A DNA stretch of 64,000 bases from an uncultured Acidobacteriota bacterium (GTDB taxonomy: Bacteria > Acidobacteriota > Terriglobia > Bryobacterales > Bryobacteraceae). Below are positions 16,460 to 24,906 of the stretch, piece after piece. The notes under the pieces were generated by a model. The model was not told the DNA's origin. It saw only the letters and a program-made list of their open reading frames with translations, and made no database searches. Numbering within the stretch: the first letter of the stretch is position 1; the number at the start of each line of letters is the position of its first letter. Made by a program: the position numbers and the translations under genes. The DNA is taken from contig CADECY010000036.1 of assembly GCA_902825945.1 (NCBI GenBank), positions 1-64,000 of the forward strand, read 5' to 3'.

Positions 16460-19393
16460 TTACTGCGGACGTTGAACGGTGATCGTGATCGGATCGCTCT
16501 GAGTCGCGGTCGAAAGGCTGCGGACCTGAGCCACGTAGATTCCGGGCCGCAGGTCGTCAGGGATCTGAGCGGTGATCTGTCCGGGAGCCGTCTGCAGCAG
16601 CGGCAGCGGAACGTCGGAGAGGGTCACGCATGATCCGCCCATCACCGTGGGCAGAGGCACCAGCTCGGCCGTGGCGGCCACGGCCAGATTGGTCCCGGTC
16701 ACCGTGACGAACGACCCGGGCGAAAAAGTGTTGGTGCCCGTGTTCGCGTTCACGACACCACGGCTGCCGGCGGAAATCAGCGGCCGGACCGGAGCCCCGC
16801 TGCGCTGCAGCGGAATGACGGCGAGTCCCGATAGCGTGATGACGTAGGCTGTGCCCTGCGCGTCGACCACCATGTGCCGCGCCGGGACGTTTGCCCGCTG
16901 CGCACCGAACACCAGGATCGGCGGATTGTCGGGGGCGATCGCCACGACGGACTCGGCGCCCGTGCGGATGTTCACCAACTCGATCGTGGGCCGCGCATCG
17001 TCACGCGTCGCGGCGAGGATGTTGGCCCGCACAGGAACGGTGAGCCGCACGAACTGGTTCTCATCGATCGGGTAGACCGAGGCGACATTGCGCTGGCCGG
17101 CACTGACGACGGTTTGCGTCGGAGGCTGCCCGGGCGCGGCAGGCGGCCCGAACTGCGTCACGCCGGGACGCTCGGCACCGCCGATTACCGAGAGCGACGG
17201 GCTCAGAATCAACCCGTTCAGCAGGAAGTACGAACCGCGCGGAGCACCGATCGACGGACCGAAGTAGCTTTGGATCGGCGCCTGATTGACGGTGCGGCGC
17301 ACTGTGTACTGATCGGAGAGCGCGTCGTAGAGATACGCGTTCCCGTCTCCGCCGAGCAGCACCATCTTGTCACCTTCGTTCGTCATCGCGAAGAAGATAT
17401 TCGGCGCACCCGCGACGGCCGTCGTGGTCGTGTTGTTCGGAGAGATGATCGGGCTCGCCGGGCGCGGCACGGCCTGATTGCCGAGCAGGCGCCAGATGCC
17501 GCCGTTCGACATCACGAACTGCACGCCCGCCTGACTCACGCCGATCGCTCGCGGCGAAACCACGCCAGCGCCACCGGCTCGAGGCAACGGCGGGAACTCG
17601 ATGTTCGAAACCACGCGCCGCGCGTCGAGGTCCACCACGCTGATCGACTCGCCGCCCGTGTTGCCGACGTAGAGCGTGTTCTTGTCGAGCGACAACGCGA
17701 TCGAGTGCGGAAGCTGCCCCACGTCGATCGGATCGATGAATCGTTGCCGCCGGATATCGAAAACCTCGATCCGGTTGTAGCCGGAGTTCGCCACGTAGAC
17801 GCGCTGCCGGCGGTCATCCAGGGCAATCTCCCACAGCCCTTCGCCGTTGTTGAGCGACACTGGTACCGGATAGACCACGCCGCGCTGATCGGCTTGGCGG
17901 AAATTCATATACACGCGAATCGTATTCGGCATGTTGATCGCTTCGCGCGATTGCAGCGTGACGTTGATCGGAGCCCCGTTGCCGAGGCCCGCGCCGGTGA
18001 AAACGTTGGTACCCGGCTGACGGGCGACCCCGGTGCGGCCGGGCTCCATGATGAAGTCGACCGTCGATGGCGCCAACCCGCTGGTCACCTGCGTGACGAG
18101 CGCCGTCGTCAGAACCGGAACCGCGTAGGTGAGACGGCCCGATCCGATATTGTTCACCTTGACGGATGCCTTCGAGATCCCGCGATTGCAGGCATCGGCG
18201 GCGAGGAAGACCTGGGTCGTGTCCGGCACGATGATCGGATAATCGAAGATTTGGCCGACTGGCAGGTCAATGATTCCGCTCTCCGATGTCGCGAAGGCGC
18301 GAGTGCCATCGCTGGTGATCAGGATCTTTCCGAGAATGCTTTCGGGCATGCGAACACCGAGCCGTGCGCCGAGATGCCGCGAACTCGAAATGATCATCAC
18401 GTCCGACAACGGCCGCGAATTCGGCGTGCCCGGGGCGATATTGAAGGCACCATAGACAGTTTGCGCGTCCGGCGAGAAAGCGCTTCCGCCGAAGTTGTTC
18501 TGCAGGTTGATGCCCGGATTGCCGCCCTGTTGCGTGATGATGAAGGGATAGTTCGAGGTGCTCATTTGCGCCACGACCGAAAGGGTGGTGACGTCATACA
18601 GGGTCGATCCAGCCATCACCTTGGAACCGTCAGGCGACATGGCAAGCACCGTCGATTGGCCGGTGACGGTGCGATTACGCAGCACCGTTCCGGATGCCAC
18701 CTCATATACGAAGAGCGTGGTCGTGGCGTTGTTGGCGTTCTGATTGATCGCCACCATGCCCACGATGAACTGACCGTCCGGCGTGCGGACCAGCCGTCCC
18801 GGGAACGCGGTCTGCGGGCGGCCGAGAAACACGGCGGGTAGCGGATTCGGCGTACTGATCGCAGGGGGGGAGGCGACTGGGATCAACTGCAGGCCCGCCT
18901 CCTGGTTCTTGTCGTAGATCAACAGGGTGTTCTGTTGGTTGTTGGCGCCCGTGCCCTGCGTGGTGATCAGCACACGCCCATCGAAGCCAACCTCGACCCC
19001 CTCGGGCCTAGCCGGCAGGCTGACGCTCTGCACTACCCGCTGCCCGGCGAGATCGATCACCGAAAGCGACGCGCTCGAAACGTTCGCCACATAAAGGAAC
19101 TCGCTGTCCATCGAGATCGCGGCCGAGGAAGGGAAGTTGCCTACTTCGATCTGGCCCACTTCCTGCTGTGTGATGTAGTTGTATACGTACACACGATTGG
19201 CGCCCGAGTTCACCAGATACAGCAGATTCCGCGACTCGTCTAGCACCAGATCGCTCGGCTGCCCCGAAAACGGAACCACGGTTCCGAACTGGGCGCCGGG
19301 CGGCGTGGTGAACTGCCCGAGCAACGGCAGCGCGATCAATACCGGCAGGAGGCGATGAAGCCTCGTTAATCCAGAACGCAATTGCAAAGCCAT
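16460..19393 (-). CDS. YVTN-type beta-propeller exported protein with Solibacter-type C-terminal domain
   Basis: From the ATG at 19393 the protein is 977 residues with a signal peptide (LLPVLIALPLLGQ). Two propeller regions carry YVTN-like repeats: NLLYLVNSGANRVYVYN, FLYVANVSSASLSVID, then in the second half RVYVANSGYNRIEVFD and TLYVGNTGGESISVVD. Between them is a beta domain resembling a choice-of-anchor module. The last about 90 residues (NTFSPGSFVTVTGTNLA to SDPITITVQRP) match the IPT-like domain found at the C-terminus of many Solibacter proteins (TIGR03437 type). Probably secreted or surface-bound, ligand unknown. A longer frame to 19594 is rejected because it overlaps the divergent DUF192 gene. 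Confidence 0.82.
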   Translation of the reverse strand: MALQLRSGLTRLHRLLPVLIALPLLGQFTTPPGAQFGTVVPFSGQPSDLVLDESRNLLYLVNSGANRVYVYNYITQQEVGQIEVGNFPSSAAISMDSEFLYVANVSSASLSVIDLAGQRVVQSVSLPARPEGVEVGFDGRVLITTQGTGANNQQNTLLIYDKNQEAGLQLIPVASPPAISTPNPLPAVFLGRPQTAFPGRLVRTPDGQFIVGMVAINQNANNATTTLFVYEVASGTVLRNRTVTGQSTVLAMSPDGSKVMAGSTLYDVTTLSVVAQMSTSNYPFIITQQGGNPGINLQNNFGGSAFSPDAQTVYGAFNIAPGTPNSRPLSDVMIISSSRHLGARLGVRMPESILGKILITSDGTRAFATSESGIIDLPVGQIFDYPIIVPDTTQVFLAADACNRGISKASVKVNNIGSGRLTYAVPVLTTALVTQVTSGLAPSTVDFIMEPGRTGVARQPGTNVFTGAGLGNGAPINVTLQSREAINMPNTIRVYMNFRQADQRGVVYPVPVSLNNGEGLWEIALDDRRQRVYVANSGYNRIEVFDIRRQRFIDPIDVGQLPHSIALSLDKNTLYVGNTGGESISVVDLDARRVVSNIEFPPLPRAGGAGVVSPRAIGVSQAGVQFVMSNGGIWRLLGNQAVPRPASPIISPNNTTTTAVAGAPNIFFAMTNEGDKMVLLGGDGNAYLYDALSDQYTVRRTVNQAPIQSYFGPSIGAPRGSYFLLNGLILSPSLSVIGGAERPGVTQFGPPAAPGQPPTQTVVSAGQRNVASVYPIDENQFVRLTVPVRANILAATRDDARPTIELVNIRTGAESVVAIAPDNPPILVFGAQRANVPARHMVVDAQGTAYVITLSGLAVIPLQRSGAPVRPLISAGSRGVVNANTGTNTFSPGSFVTVTGTNLAVAATAELVPLPTVMGGSCVTLSDVPLPLLQTAPGQITAQIPDDLRPGIYVAQVRSLSTATQSDPITITVQRPQ

Positions 19394-19489
19394 CTCGAAG
19401 TACGTTACCCTAAACCCTTCCACAAGGGACAAGTTTCGTATGATTCTCCCCACCAGCGCAACCTGTAGCGTACCGGTGGGTTGAAGGAG

Positions 19490-19840
19490 ATGGACCTTCT
19501 GACGATCCGCAATCTCTCGAAGAACACCGTTCTCGGCGACCGCATTGAAGCCGCCGACACGAGTGAGAAGCGGCGAACCGGTCTCCTGAAGCACACGGGG
19601 CTCGGAACGGGAGAAGGGCTATGGATCGTTCCGTGCGAAGGGGTGCATACGTTCGGCATGAAGTTCGCGATTGACGTGGTCTACGTCAACAAGAAAAAGC
19701 AGGTAGTCAAGGTTCGTCCCAACATGGTCCAGCGCCGGATTTCGCTTTGCCTGCGTGCGCACTCTGTGGTCGAACTGCCGGTTGGCGTGATCGAGGCGAC
19801 CATGACCGTACCGGGCGATCAGTTGGGTTTCGAGAAATGA
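19490..19840 (+). CDS. DUF192 family protein
   Basis: About 116 residues spanning a DUF192 domain: KRRTGLLKHTGLGTGEGLWIVPCEGVHTFGMKFAIDVVYVNKK, then a C-terminal VVELPVGVIEATMTVPGD. The function of the family is unknown, although it is often exported or linked to cell-envelope systems; no signal peptide is seen here. A TTG at 19481 is an alternative start because AAGGAG directly abuts the ATG at 19490. The last codon overlaps the next gene (ATGA), so it is translated with the Tad cluster. Confidence 0.8.
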   Translation: MDLLTIRNLSKNTVLGDRIEAADTSEKRRTGLLKHTGLGTGEGLWIVPCEGVHTFGMKFAIDVVYVNKKKQVVKVRPNMVQRRISLCLRAHSVVELPVGVIEATMTVPGDQLGFEK

Positions 19841-20817
19841 TTCGCAAGACCGCTGTGCTGCTGCCCCTGCTGATCGCGGCCTCCTGCTCGCAACGCCAGG
19901 TCGCGCGCGTACGGGCGCCGAAACCAACCCCCGCCGCCGAGCATCCGATCCGCCAGACGCTGCAAAGGCAGATCACTCGAGCCGTGGACGCTGGCGACGG
20001 AGACATCGAGATCGTCGCGCTTCGCCGGACGCTCGCCAACGACGCGAAGAACCTCGCGGCCCGCAAGCAACTGGCGGCGAAATACGCCGCTGCTGGATTC
20101 CCGGAACTCGCGCTCGATCATTACCGGATCGCGGCCGCGCAGTTCCCCGAGGATCCTGCTTTGCAAATCGAAGTAGCCAAGCAGTTCCGCTGGCTCGACA
20201 TGCCCGGCGAAGGTGCCCGCCTTCTCGACGCGTTTCTGGCGAGCCGCGCCGATGCTCCTGCAGCACTGCACGCTTGGGCCGGAATTCTGCACGACGAGTC
20301 GGGCGAATTGGCGGTGGGCGAAACCGAGCACCGCAGGGCGATCGAGCGGTCTCCGGAGCCCCGCGAATACCTGCACAACAACCTCGGCTACAACCTGTTG
20401 CTCCAGGGCCGCGGCGCCGACGCGCAGCGCGAATTCCGCCGTGCGCTCGAGCTCGCGCCACGGTCGGAGATCGCGCGCAACAACCTCGCTGAGTCGCTCG
20501 GCGAATCGAAAGAGGCTTTGACGCACTGGCAGTCGATTCTGGGCCCCTCGGCGGCGCACAACAACCTCGCGGCGGTACTGATCGAGAAAGGCCAGTACCA
20601 GGATGCGCGCAAAGAGCTCAATATCGCGCTAGGATATAAACCGGACAATGCAGCGGCGCTGCACAATCTGGCGCTCGTTTCTCAGTTGGATGGGCAACCG
20701 GCGATTCTGCCCATGAACCGCGCCACCGCATCCGCATGGCGGAAAATCGCGGCCGCGATCAAGGGCGAAAAGCCGGACGCCAAACCGGCGGTTCCCATCC
20801 GGGCCGCCCGAAAGTAA
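19837..20817 (+). CDS. TadD-like TPR lipoprotein
   Basis: From the ATG at 19837 the protein is 326 residues. The N-terminus (MIRKTAVLLPLLIAASC) is a lipoprotein signal with Cys 17 as the likely lipid site. The rest is tetratricopeptide repeats: ARKQLAAKYAAAGFPELALDHYRIA, YLHNNLGYNLLLQGRGADAQREFRRALELAP and AHNNLAAVLIEKGQYQDARKELNIALGYKPD. In Tad pilus systems TadD is a TPR lipoprotein of the outer-membrane subcomplex, which fits this place directly before the pilin gene. Confidence 0.82.
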   Translation: MIRKTAVLLPLLIAASCSQRQVARVRAPKPTPAAEHPIRQTLQRQITRAVDAGDGDIEIVALRRTLANDAKNLAARKQLAAKYAAAGFPELALDHYRIAAAQFPEDPALQIEVAKQFRWLDMPGEGARLLDAFLASRADAPAALHAWAGILHDESGELAVGETEHRRAIERSPEPREYLHNNLGYNLLLQGRGADAQREFRRALELAPRSEIARNNLAESLGESKEALTHWQSILGPSAAHNNLAAVLIEKGQYQDARKELNIALGYKPDNAAALHNLALVSQLDGQPAILPMNRATASAWRKIAAAIKGEKPDAKPAVPIRAARK

Positions 20818-20834
20818 CAGGAGAGTCATTTTTT

Positions 20835-21023
20835 ATGATGAAACGCTTTTTCGTCCGCCTCTGGAAAGAAGAGCAAGGACAGGACCTGGTGGAATACGCG
20901 CTGATCGTTGCCGCCGTGGGTCTCGCCCTCATCACGACCGTGAATCAGTTGTCGCAGGCCGTCGTGAGCCTTTACTCGAGCATCACCGAAGGCTTGACGA
21001 GCATTGGAGCGTCCGGCCAGTAA
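20835..21023 (+). CDS. flp: Flp-type major pilin
   Basis: A 62-residue class IVb prepilin. After a short basic leader (MMKRFFVRLWKEEQG) comes the conserved QDLVEYALIVAAVGLALIT, with cleavage expected between Gly 15 and Gln 16 and the Glu-Tyr pair at mature positions 5 and 6. The hydrophobic stretch forms the fibre core, and the short C-terminus (SLYSSITEGLTSIGASGQ) would be exposed. AGGAGAG lies about 8 bases upstream. The required prepilin peptidase (TadV/CpaA) is not in the window. Confidence 0.93.
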   Translation: MMKRFFVRLWKEEQGQDLVEYALIVAAVGLALITTVNQLSQAVVSLYSSITEGLTSIGASGQ

Positions 21024-22476
21024 ACCGCTCTCGCTTCCCCGCGCCTGGCTGGCGCCCGACTTGGCGTTGTCGGCAGCCTTCGTAACGGCCTTCTTCTGCC
21101 TGTTTTTGTTCGACGGCGGAACGAAGCTGTTTCGAGACTCCGACACCGGGTGGCACATCCTCACGGGAGAACGGATCCTCGCGACGGCCTCGTTGCCTCG
21201 CACCGATCCGTACTCGTGGAGCCGTCCGGAGGGCCCGTGGTTTGCTTGGGAGTGGGGAGCGGACGTGTTGATGGCGGTTGCGCACCGTAAAGCCGGACTT
21301 CCGGGCGTGGCGGCACTCTATGTATGCGCCATTTCGGTGGTCACTTGGTTGTGGTTCCGGCTCAACTGGCGCTTGGGATCGAGCTTTCTCCTTGCGTGCG
21401 CGTTCGCCTCGCCGATGCTATCCACCGCGAATCTGCATTGGCTCGCCCGTCCACATGTTCTGAGCTGGATACTGTTGCTCGCCTGGATTTCATGGCTCGA
21501 GAGAGGGGACCATCGATTCCGCTGGTGGCACGCTCTGGTTGCGTGCGCGATGGGCTGTCTTTGGGCGAACTTGCACGCGAGCTTCTTCTTCGGCGCGGTT
21601 TTCGCGCTGATCTACGCGGTGGCGCGGCGCCACCATCTCGCAACCGCGTTCCTGTTCTCGATGGGGACGCTGATCAACCCATACGGCCTCGAATTGCATC
21701 GTCACTTGGCCGCCTACGTCACCAACGCGGAGCTGCTGAAACGGGTCGGCGAGTTCCAGACGTTCAACTTTCACTCGGAAGGCTCGGCGCAGATCATCCT
21801 GACGTTTCTGCTCGCCTCGATCGGGATGACCCTCGCGGCCACGCAGCGGAGATGGACACACGCGCTGCTGTTGCTGGTGATGATCGTGGTGGCGCTGCGG
21901 TCCGCCCGGGGACTTCCGGTTCTCGCGCTGCTGCTTCCCTTCGCCGCGGCCGCCATCTCGACATCGCTCGGCGAGTCGAGCGATCCGTGGCTGGTTTCGG
22001 TACTGCGCTACTCGGCCAACCTCCGGAAGCTCGACGCGGGGCTTCGCGGATACGCGTGGATGCCGGTCCTGCTGCTACTGATTTGGGGCGCGGCAAACCT
22101 TCCGGCGATGCGCCGCCGAGCCGGATTTCCGGCGGATCAGTTCCCCGTGGCCGAGTCGGATGCCGTCGCCGTTCTGCCCGCCCATGCGCGCGTGCTCGCC
22201 CCCGACAAGTTCGGCGGCTACCTGATCTATCGCTTTGCGGGCGAAAGAAAAGTCTTCTTCGACGGGCGAAGCGACTACTACGGGATCGATTTCATGAAAC
22301 AATATATCGATCTCGTCCAAGTGAGGCCGGGCTGGGAAAAGCGACTCGCACAATGGCGGCCAACGCACGCGCTGCTGCCGCCGGACTATTCTCTGCTCGC
22401 CGCGCTCGAACGCGATGGTTGGAAGCGGCTCCACACCGGCAAGACCGCAGTCCTGCTGGCGGAGCCAACCCGATGA
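21004..22476 (+). CDS. Polytopic GT-C-like membrane protein within the Tad locus
   Basis: The 490-residue protein begins at a TTG inside the pilin gene and has about 10 membrane helices up to residue 370. The first periplasmic loop holds FRDSDTGWHILTGERIL and FAWEWGADVL, an acidic start like the catalytic loop of GT-C glycosyltransferases. The last about 110 residues are soluble (LAPDKFGGYLIYRFAGERKVFFDGRSDYYG), as in several GT-C-like proteins. This suggests lipid-linked sugar transfer, perhaps onto the pilin or another exported protein; no family was confirmed. Start choice is uncertain because no later ATG fits. Confidence 0.6.
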   Translation: MERPASKPLSLPRAWLAPDLALSAAFVTAFFCLFLFDGGTKLFRDSDTGWHILTGERILATASLPRTDPYSWSRPEGPWFAWEWGADVLMAVAHRKAGLPGVAALYVCAISVVTWLWFRLNWRLGSSFLLACAFASPMLSTANLHWLARPHVLSWILLLAWISWLERGDHRFRWWHALVACAMGCLWANLHASFFFGAVFALIYAVARRHHLATAFLFSMGTLINPYGLELHRHLAAYVTNAELLKRVGEFQTFNFHSEGSAQIILTFLLASIGMTLAATQRRWTHALLLLVMIVVALRSARGLPVLALLLPFAAAAISTSLGESSDPWLVSVLRYSANLRKLDAGLRGYAWMPVLLLLIWGAANLPAMRRRAGFPADQFPVAESDAVAVLPAHARVLAPDKFGGYLIYRFAGERKVFFDGRSDYYGIDFMKQYIDLVQVRPGWEKRLAQWRPTHALLPPDYSLLAALERDGWKRLHTGKTAVLLAEPTR

Positions 22477-22541
22477 GCGCTCGTAACTTTATCGCAAATC
22501 TCGTGTTGATAGCCCTAGTGGGCGGAACGGAACGGTACTGA
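22473..22541 (+). CDS. Possible 22-residue hydrophobic peptide
   Basis: ATG at 22473 overlaps the preceding stop (ATGA) and opens 22 codons (MSARNFIANLVLIALVGGTERY), ending 5 bases before the cpaB ATG. The middle is hydrophobic enough for a short membrane segment. The overlap could merely couple translation of cpaB. Support is positional only. Confidence 0.25.
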   Translation: MSARNFIANLVLIALVGGTERY

Positions 22542-22546
22542 TCTCG

Positions 22547-23503
22547 ATGGATCGGCAAAAGATGCTCTACATTTTCGGCGCCGCCTGGCTGTCGGCCGCG
22601 CTGCTGACATGGTTCCTGTACGCCAAGACGAAGGCCCCGAAAACGGACAAGACGGAGCCGGTGGTCGCGGTCACCCGCGACATGTCGTCCGGCGCCAAGC
22701 TAACCAAGGCCGATCTCAAGCTGATCCCCATCCGCGTTCAGGATCTGCCCAAGGGCGCGATGACCAAGATCGACGAGGCGGTGGGCCGTGTACTCGTCTA
22801 TCCAGTCGCCGCCAACGAGCCGCTCACTCCGATCCGCATCACCGCGCAGGCAGGACAGGAAGGGATCGCCTCCGTTATCCCGCGGGGCTATCGCGCCGTT
22901 TCAGTTCCCTACACGGATGCCACCGGAGCCGCCGGACTCGTGCAGCCGCGCTCGCGCGTCGATGTCATGTTCACCCGATCCGGTGGAAACGCGGCTGAGG
23001 CGATGACCGTCACGGCACTGGAAGACGTGGAAGTTCTCTCGGTCGGCCGGACCATCGACGTGCAACAGATCTCCGCGCCAGCGGGTACGCCAGGCACCAC
23101 GACGAAGGCCCCAGCGCGACCGGCCAATCAGACCGCCACGCTGCTCGTCACCCCGGAACAAGCCCGCAAGCTCGAACTGGCCAAGAACAACGGCAAGATC
23201 AGCCTCGCGCTGCGGAATCCGCTCGACTCCACGACCACCAACGGGAACGCCGAGAGGCCGCAGGCCGCCACCATGGATACGATCGACCCGGCTCTCCTCG
23301 CCATCCTCGGCAAGCGCGGACGAAAGGCCGGTCCGCTTCGCTCGAGCGTCGCCAATCCGAACGAGTGGAACGCGTTGATCGGCGAAGACGCCAGGCCCCC
23401 AGTCAAGAAGGAAGCCGCGCCCAAAAAAGAACCACCGCCCAAGCCGCGAGTGGTCGTTGACGTTTTCCGCGGCGACAAACACACCCAGGAACAGTTTCAA
23501 TGA
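22547..23503 (+). CDS. cpaB: Flp pilus assembly protein CpaB (RcpC)
   Basis: 318 residues with one N-terminal membrane helix (FGAAWLSAALLTWFLYA) and then an SAF domain: VVAVTRDMSSGAKLTKADLKLI, GAMTKIDEAVGRVLVYPVAANEPL and GYRAVSVPYTDATGAAGLVQPRSRVDVMF. These are hallmarks of CpaB/RcpC, which works with the secretin in the periplasm, possibly by binding peptidoglycan or pilin. The C-terminus is a Pro/Lys-rich tail of about 40 residues. The stop overlaps the secretin start (ATGA). Confidence 0.92.
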   Translation: MDRQKMLYIFGAAWLSAALLTWFLYAKTKAPKTDKTEPVVAVTRDMSSGAKLTKADLKLIPIRVQDLPKGAMTKIDEAVGRVLVYPVAANEPLTPIRITAQAGQEGIASVIPRGYRAVSVPYTDATGAAGLVQPRSRVDVMFTRSGGNAAEAMTVTALEDVEVLSVGRTIDVQQISAPAGTPGTTTKAPARPANQTATLLVTPEQARKLELAKNNGKISLALRNPLDSTTTNGNAERPQAATMDTIDPALLAILGKRGRKAGPLRSSVANPNEWNALIGEDARPPVKKEAAPKKEPPPKPRVVVDVFRGDKHTQEQFQ

Positions 23504-24906
23504 GCCTCCGTTTCAGGCCGTCCGCGTCCTACCTGATTCCCTTTTTCCTCGCACTCCTGCTCGGACAAACCGCGCCTCCGCGCGAGATGACGATGACTGT
23601 CGGGCGGGGTGAACTCATCCAGTTCGGCTCCGATATCGCGCGCGCCGCGGCTTCGGAACCGAAGATCGCCGACGTCGTCGTCGTAAGCCCGCGCGAGGTG
23701 ATGATCAACGCCAAGAGCACCGGCAAGGCAACGGTAATCGTGTGGGAGCAGGGCGCGATTCCGGCCCGCTACAACATCACGGTCAATGCCGATTCCGCGC
23801 CGTTCGATTCGATCAAGCAGAAGATCTCGGCGAGCTTGCCCGACTCGACGATCGCGGTCACCGGAAACGAAGAGACGATCGTGCTCACCGGATCCGCTAA
23901 AGACGCGGCGCAAAGCAAACAGGCCGAATCGCTTGCCGCCACCTATTCGAAAAAGGTCATCAATCTCCTGCAATTGCCGCCTCCCGCTGAACCGCGCCAG
24001 ATCCTGCTGCAGGTCAAGATCGCCAGCGTCGACCGGGTGCGTCTCAGCGAACTCGGGTTCAACTACTTCAGCCGCAACCCCACGACAATTGGTTCGCTTA
24101 CCACCCAGCAGTTCCAGTTCCCGCGCTTCAGCCAACTGCAGTTTCAGGATCAGAACTTCGCCAACACCACGGTCAATTTCGCCGACCTGCTGAACCTGTT
24201 TGCCTTCCGCCCCGACCTCAACATCGGCGCCACCATCCGGGCGTTGCAAAGCCGCAATCTCCTGCAGATTCTCGCCGAGCCGAACCTGATCGTGATCGAG
24301 GGCAAGGAAGCGAATTTCCTCGCGGGCGGTGAATTTCCGTTCCCGACGATTCAATCCACCACCACCGGCGGCGCGATCTCGCCGGTCATCACCGTGCGCT
24401 TTCGCCGCTTCGGAATCGAGCTGACCTTTACGCCCACCGTCACCCACACGGGCGCGATCAACCTCAAGGTCAACCCGTCGGTCAGCGCGCTGGACTTCCA
24501 GAACGCGGTTCAACTGCAGGGCTTTCTGATTCCGGCCATCTCCACCCGCACGGCCGAAACCGAAGTGCTGCTGAAAGACGGCGAGAGCTTCGCCATCGCC
24601 GGGCTGATCGACAATCGCGTCATTCAGACGATGAGCAAGATTCCGTGGTTGGGTGACGTGCCGGTCGTCGGCAATTTGTTCCGCAGCCGGTCCAATCGCA
24701 AATCGACCGACGAACTGCTGGTGGTGGTCACGCCGAGATTCGTGAAGCCGCTGGCCGCGGGCGAGCAGGTGAAGTTGCCCGACATGGTCGAAACATGGTT
24801 GCCATCCGTGGCCGAGGAAAAGAGCCGAGGCGGTGGCAAGAAAAAGGAAGAGAAGAAACCGCAGTTCCAGGGACCTCGTGGACATCAGGAGCCTGAAAAG
24901 AAATAG
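23500..24906 (+). CDS. cpaC: Tad pilus secretin CpaC (RcpA)
   Basis: The 468-residue outer-membrane secretin has a signal peptide (LIPFFLALLLGQ), an N-terminal pilus secretin domain (MTVGRGELIQFGSDIARAAASEPKIADVVVVSP, about 28 to 100), a BON-like domain with TIVLTGSAKDAAQ (about 105 to 160) and the C-terminal secretin domain from about 170 to 430, including NLLQILAEPNLIVIEGKEANFLAGGEFPFP and IPWLGDVPVVGNLFRS with its beta-lip signature. The tail is Lys/Glu-rich. It forms the gated channel through which the Flp pilus leaves the cell. The next gene starts inside its 3' end. Confidence 0.95.
   Translation: MSLRFRPSASYLIPFFLALLLGQTAPPREMTMTVGRGELIQFGSDIARAAASEPKIADVVVVSPREVMINAKSTGKATVIVWEQGAIPARYNITVNADSAPFDSIKQKISASLPDSTIAVTGNEETIVLTGSAKDAAQSKQAESLAATYSKKVINLLQLPPPAEPRQILLQVKIASVDRVRLSELGFNYFSRNPTTIGSLTTQQFQFPRFSQLQFQDQNFANTTVNFADLLNLFAFRPDLNIGATIRALQSRNLLQILAEPNLIVIEGKEANFLAGGEFPFPTIQSTTTGGAISPVITVRFRRFGIELTFTPTVTHTGAINLKVNPSVSALDFQNAVQLQGFLIPAISTRTAETEVLLKDGESFAIAGLIDNRVIQTMSKIPWLGDVPVVGNLFRSRSNRKSTDELLVVVTPRFVKPLAAGEQVKLPDMVETWLPSVAEEKSRGGGKKKEEKKPQFQGPRGHQEPEKK

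Noticed and set aside
16874-18841. A 655-codon open frame opposite the beta-propeller gene
   Set aside because: It has an Arg/Asp/His-rich composition with no motifs and lies wholly antisense to a well supported gene; a high-GC shadow.
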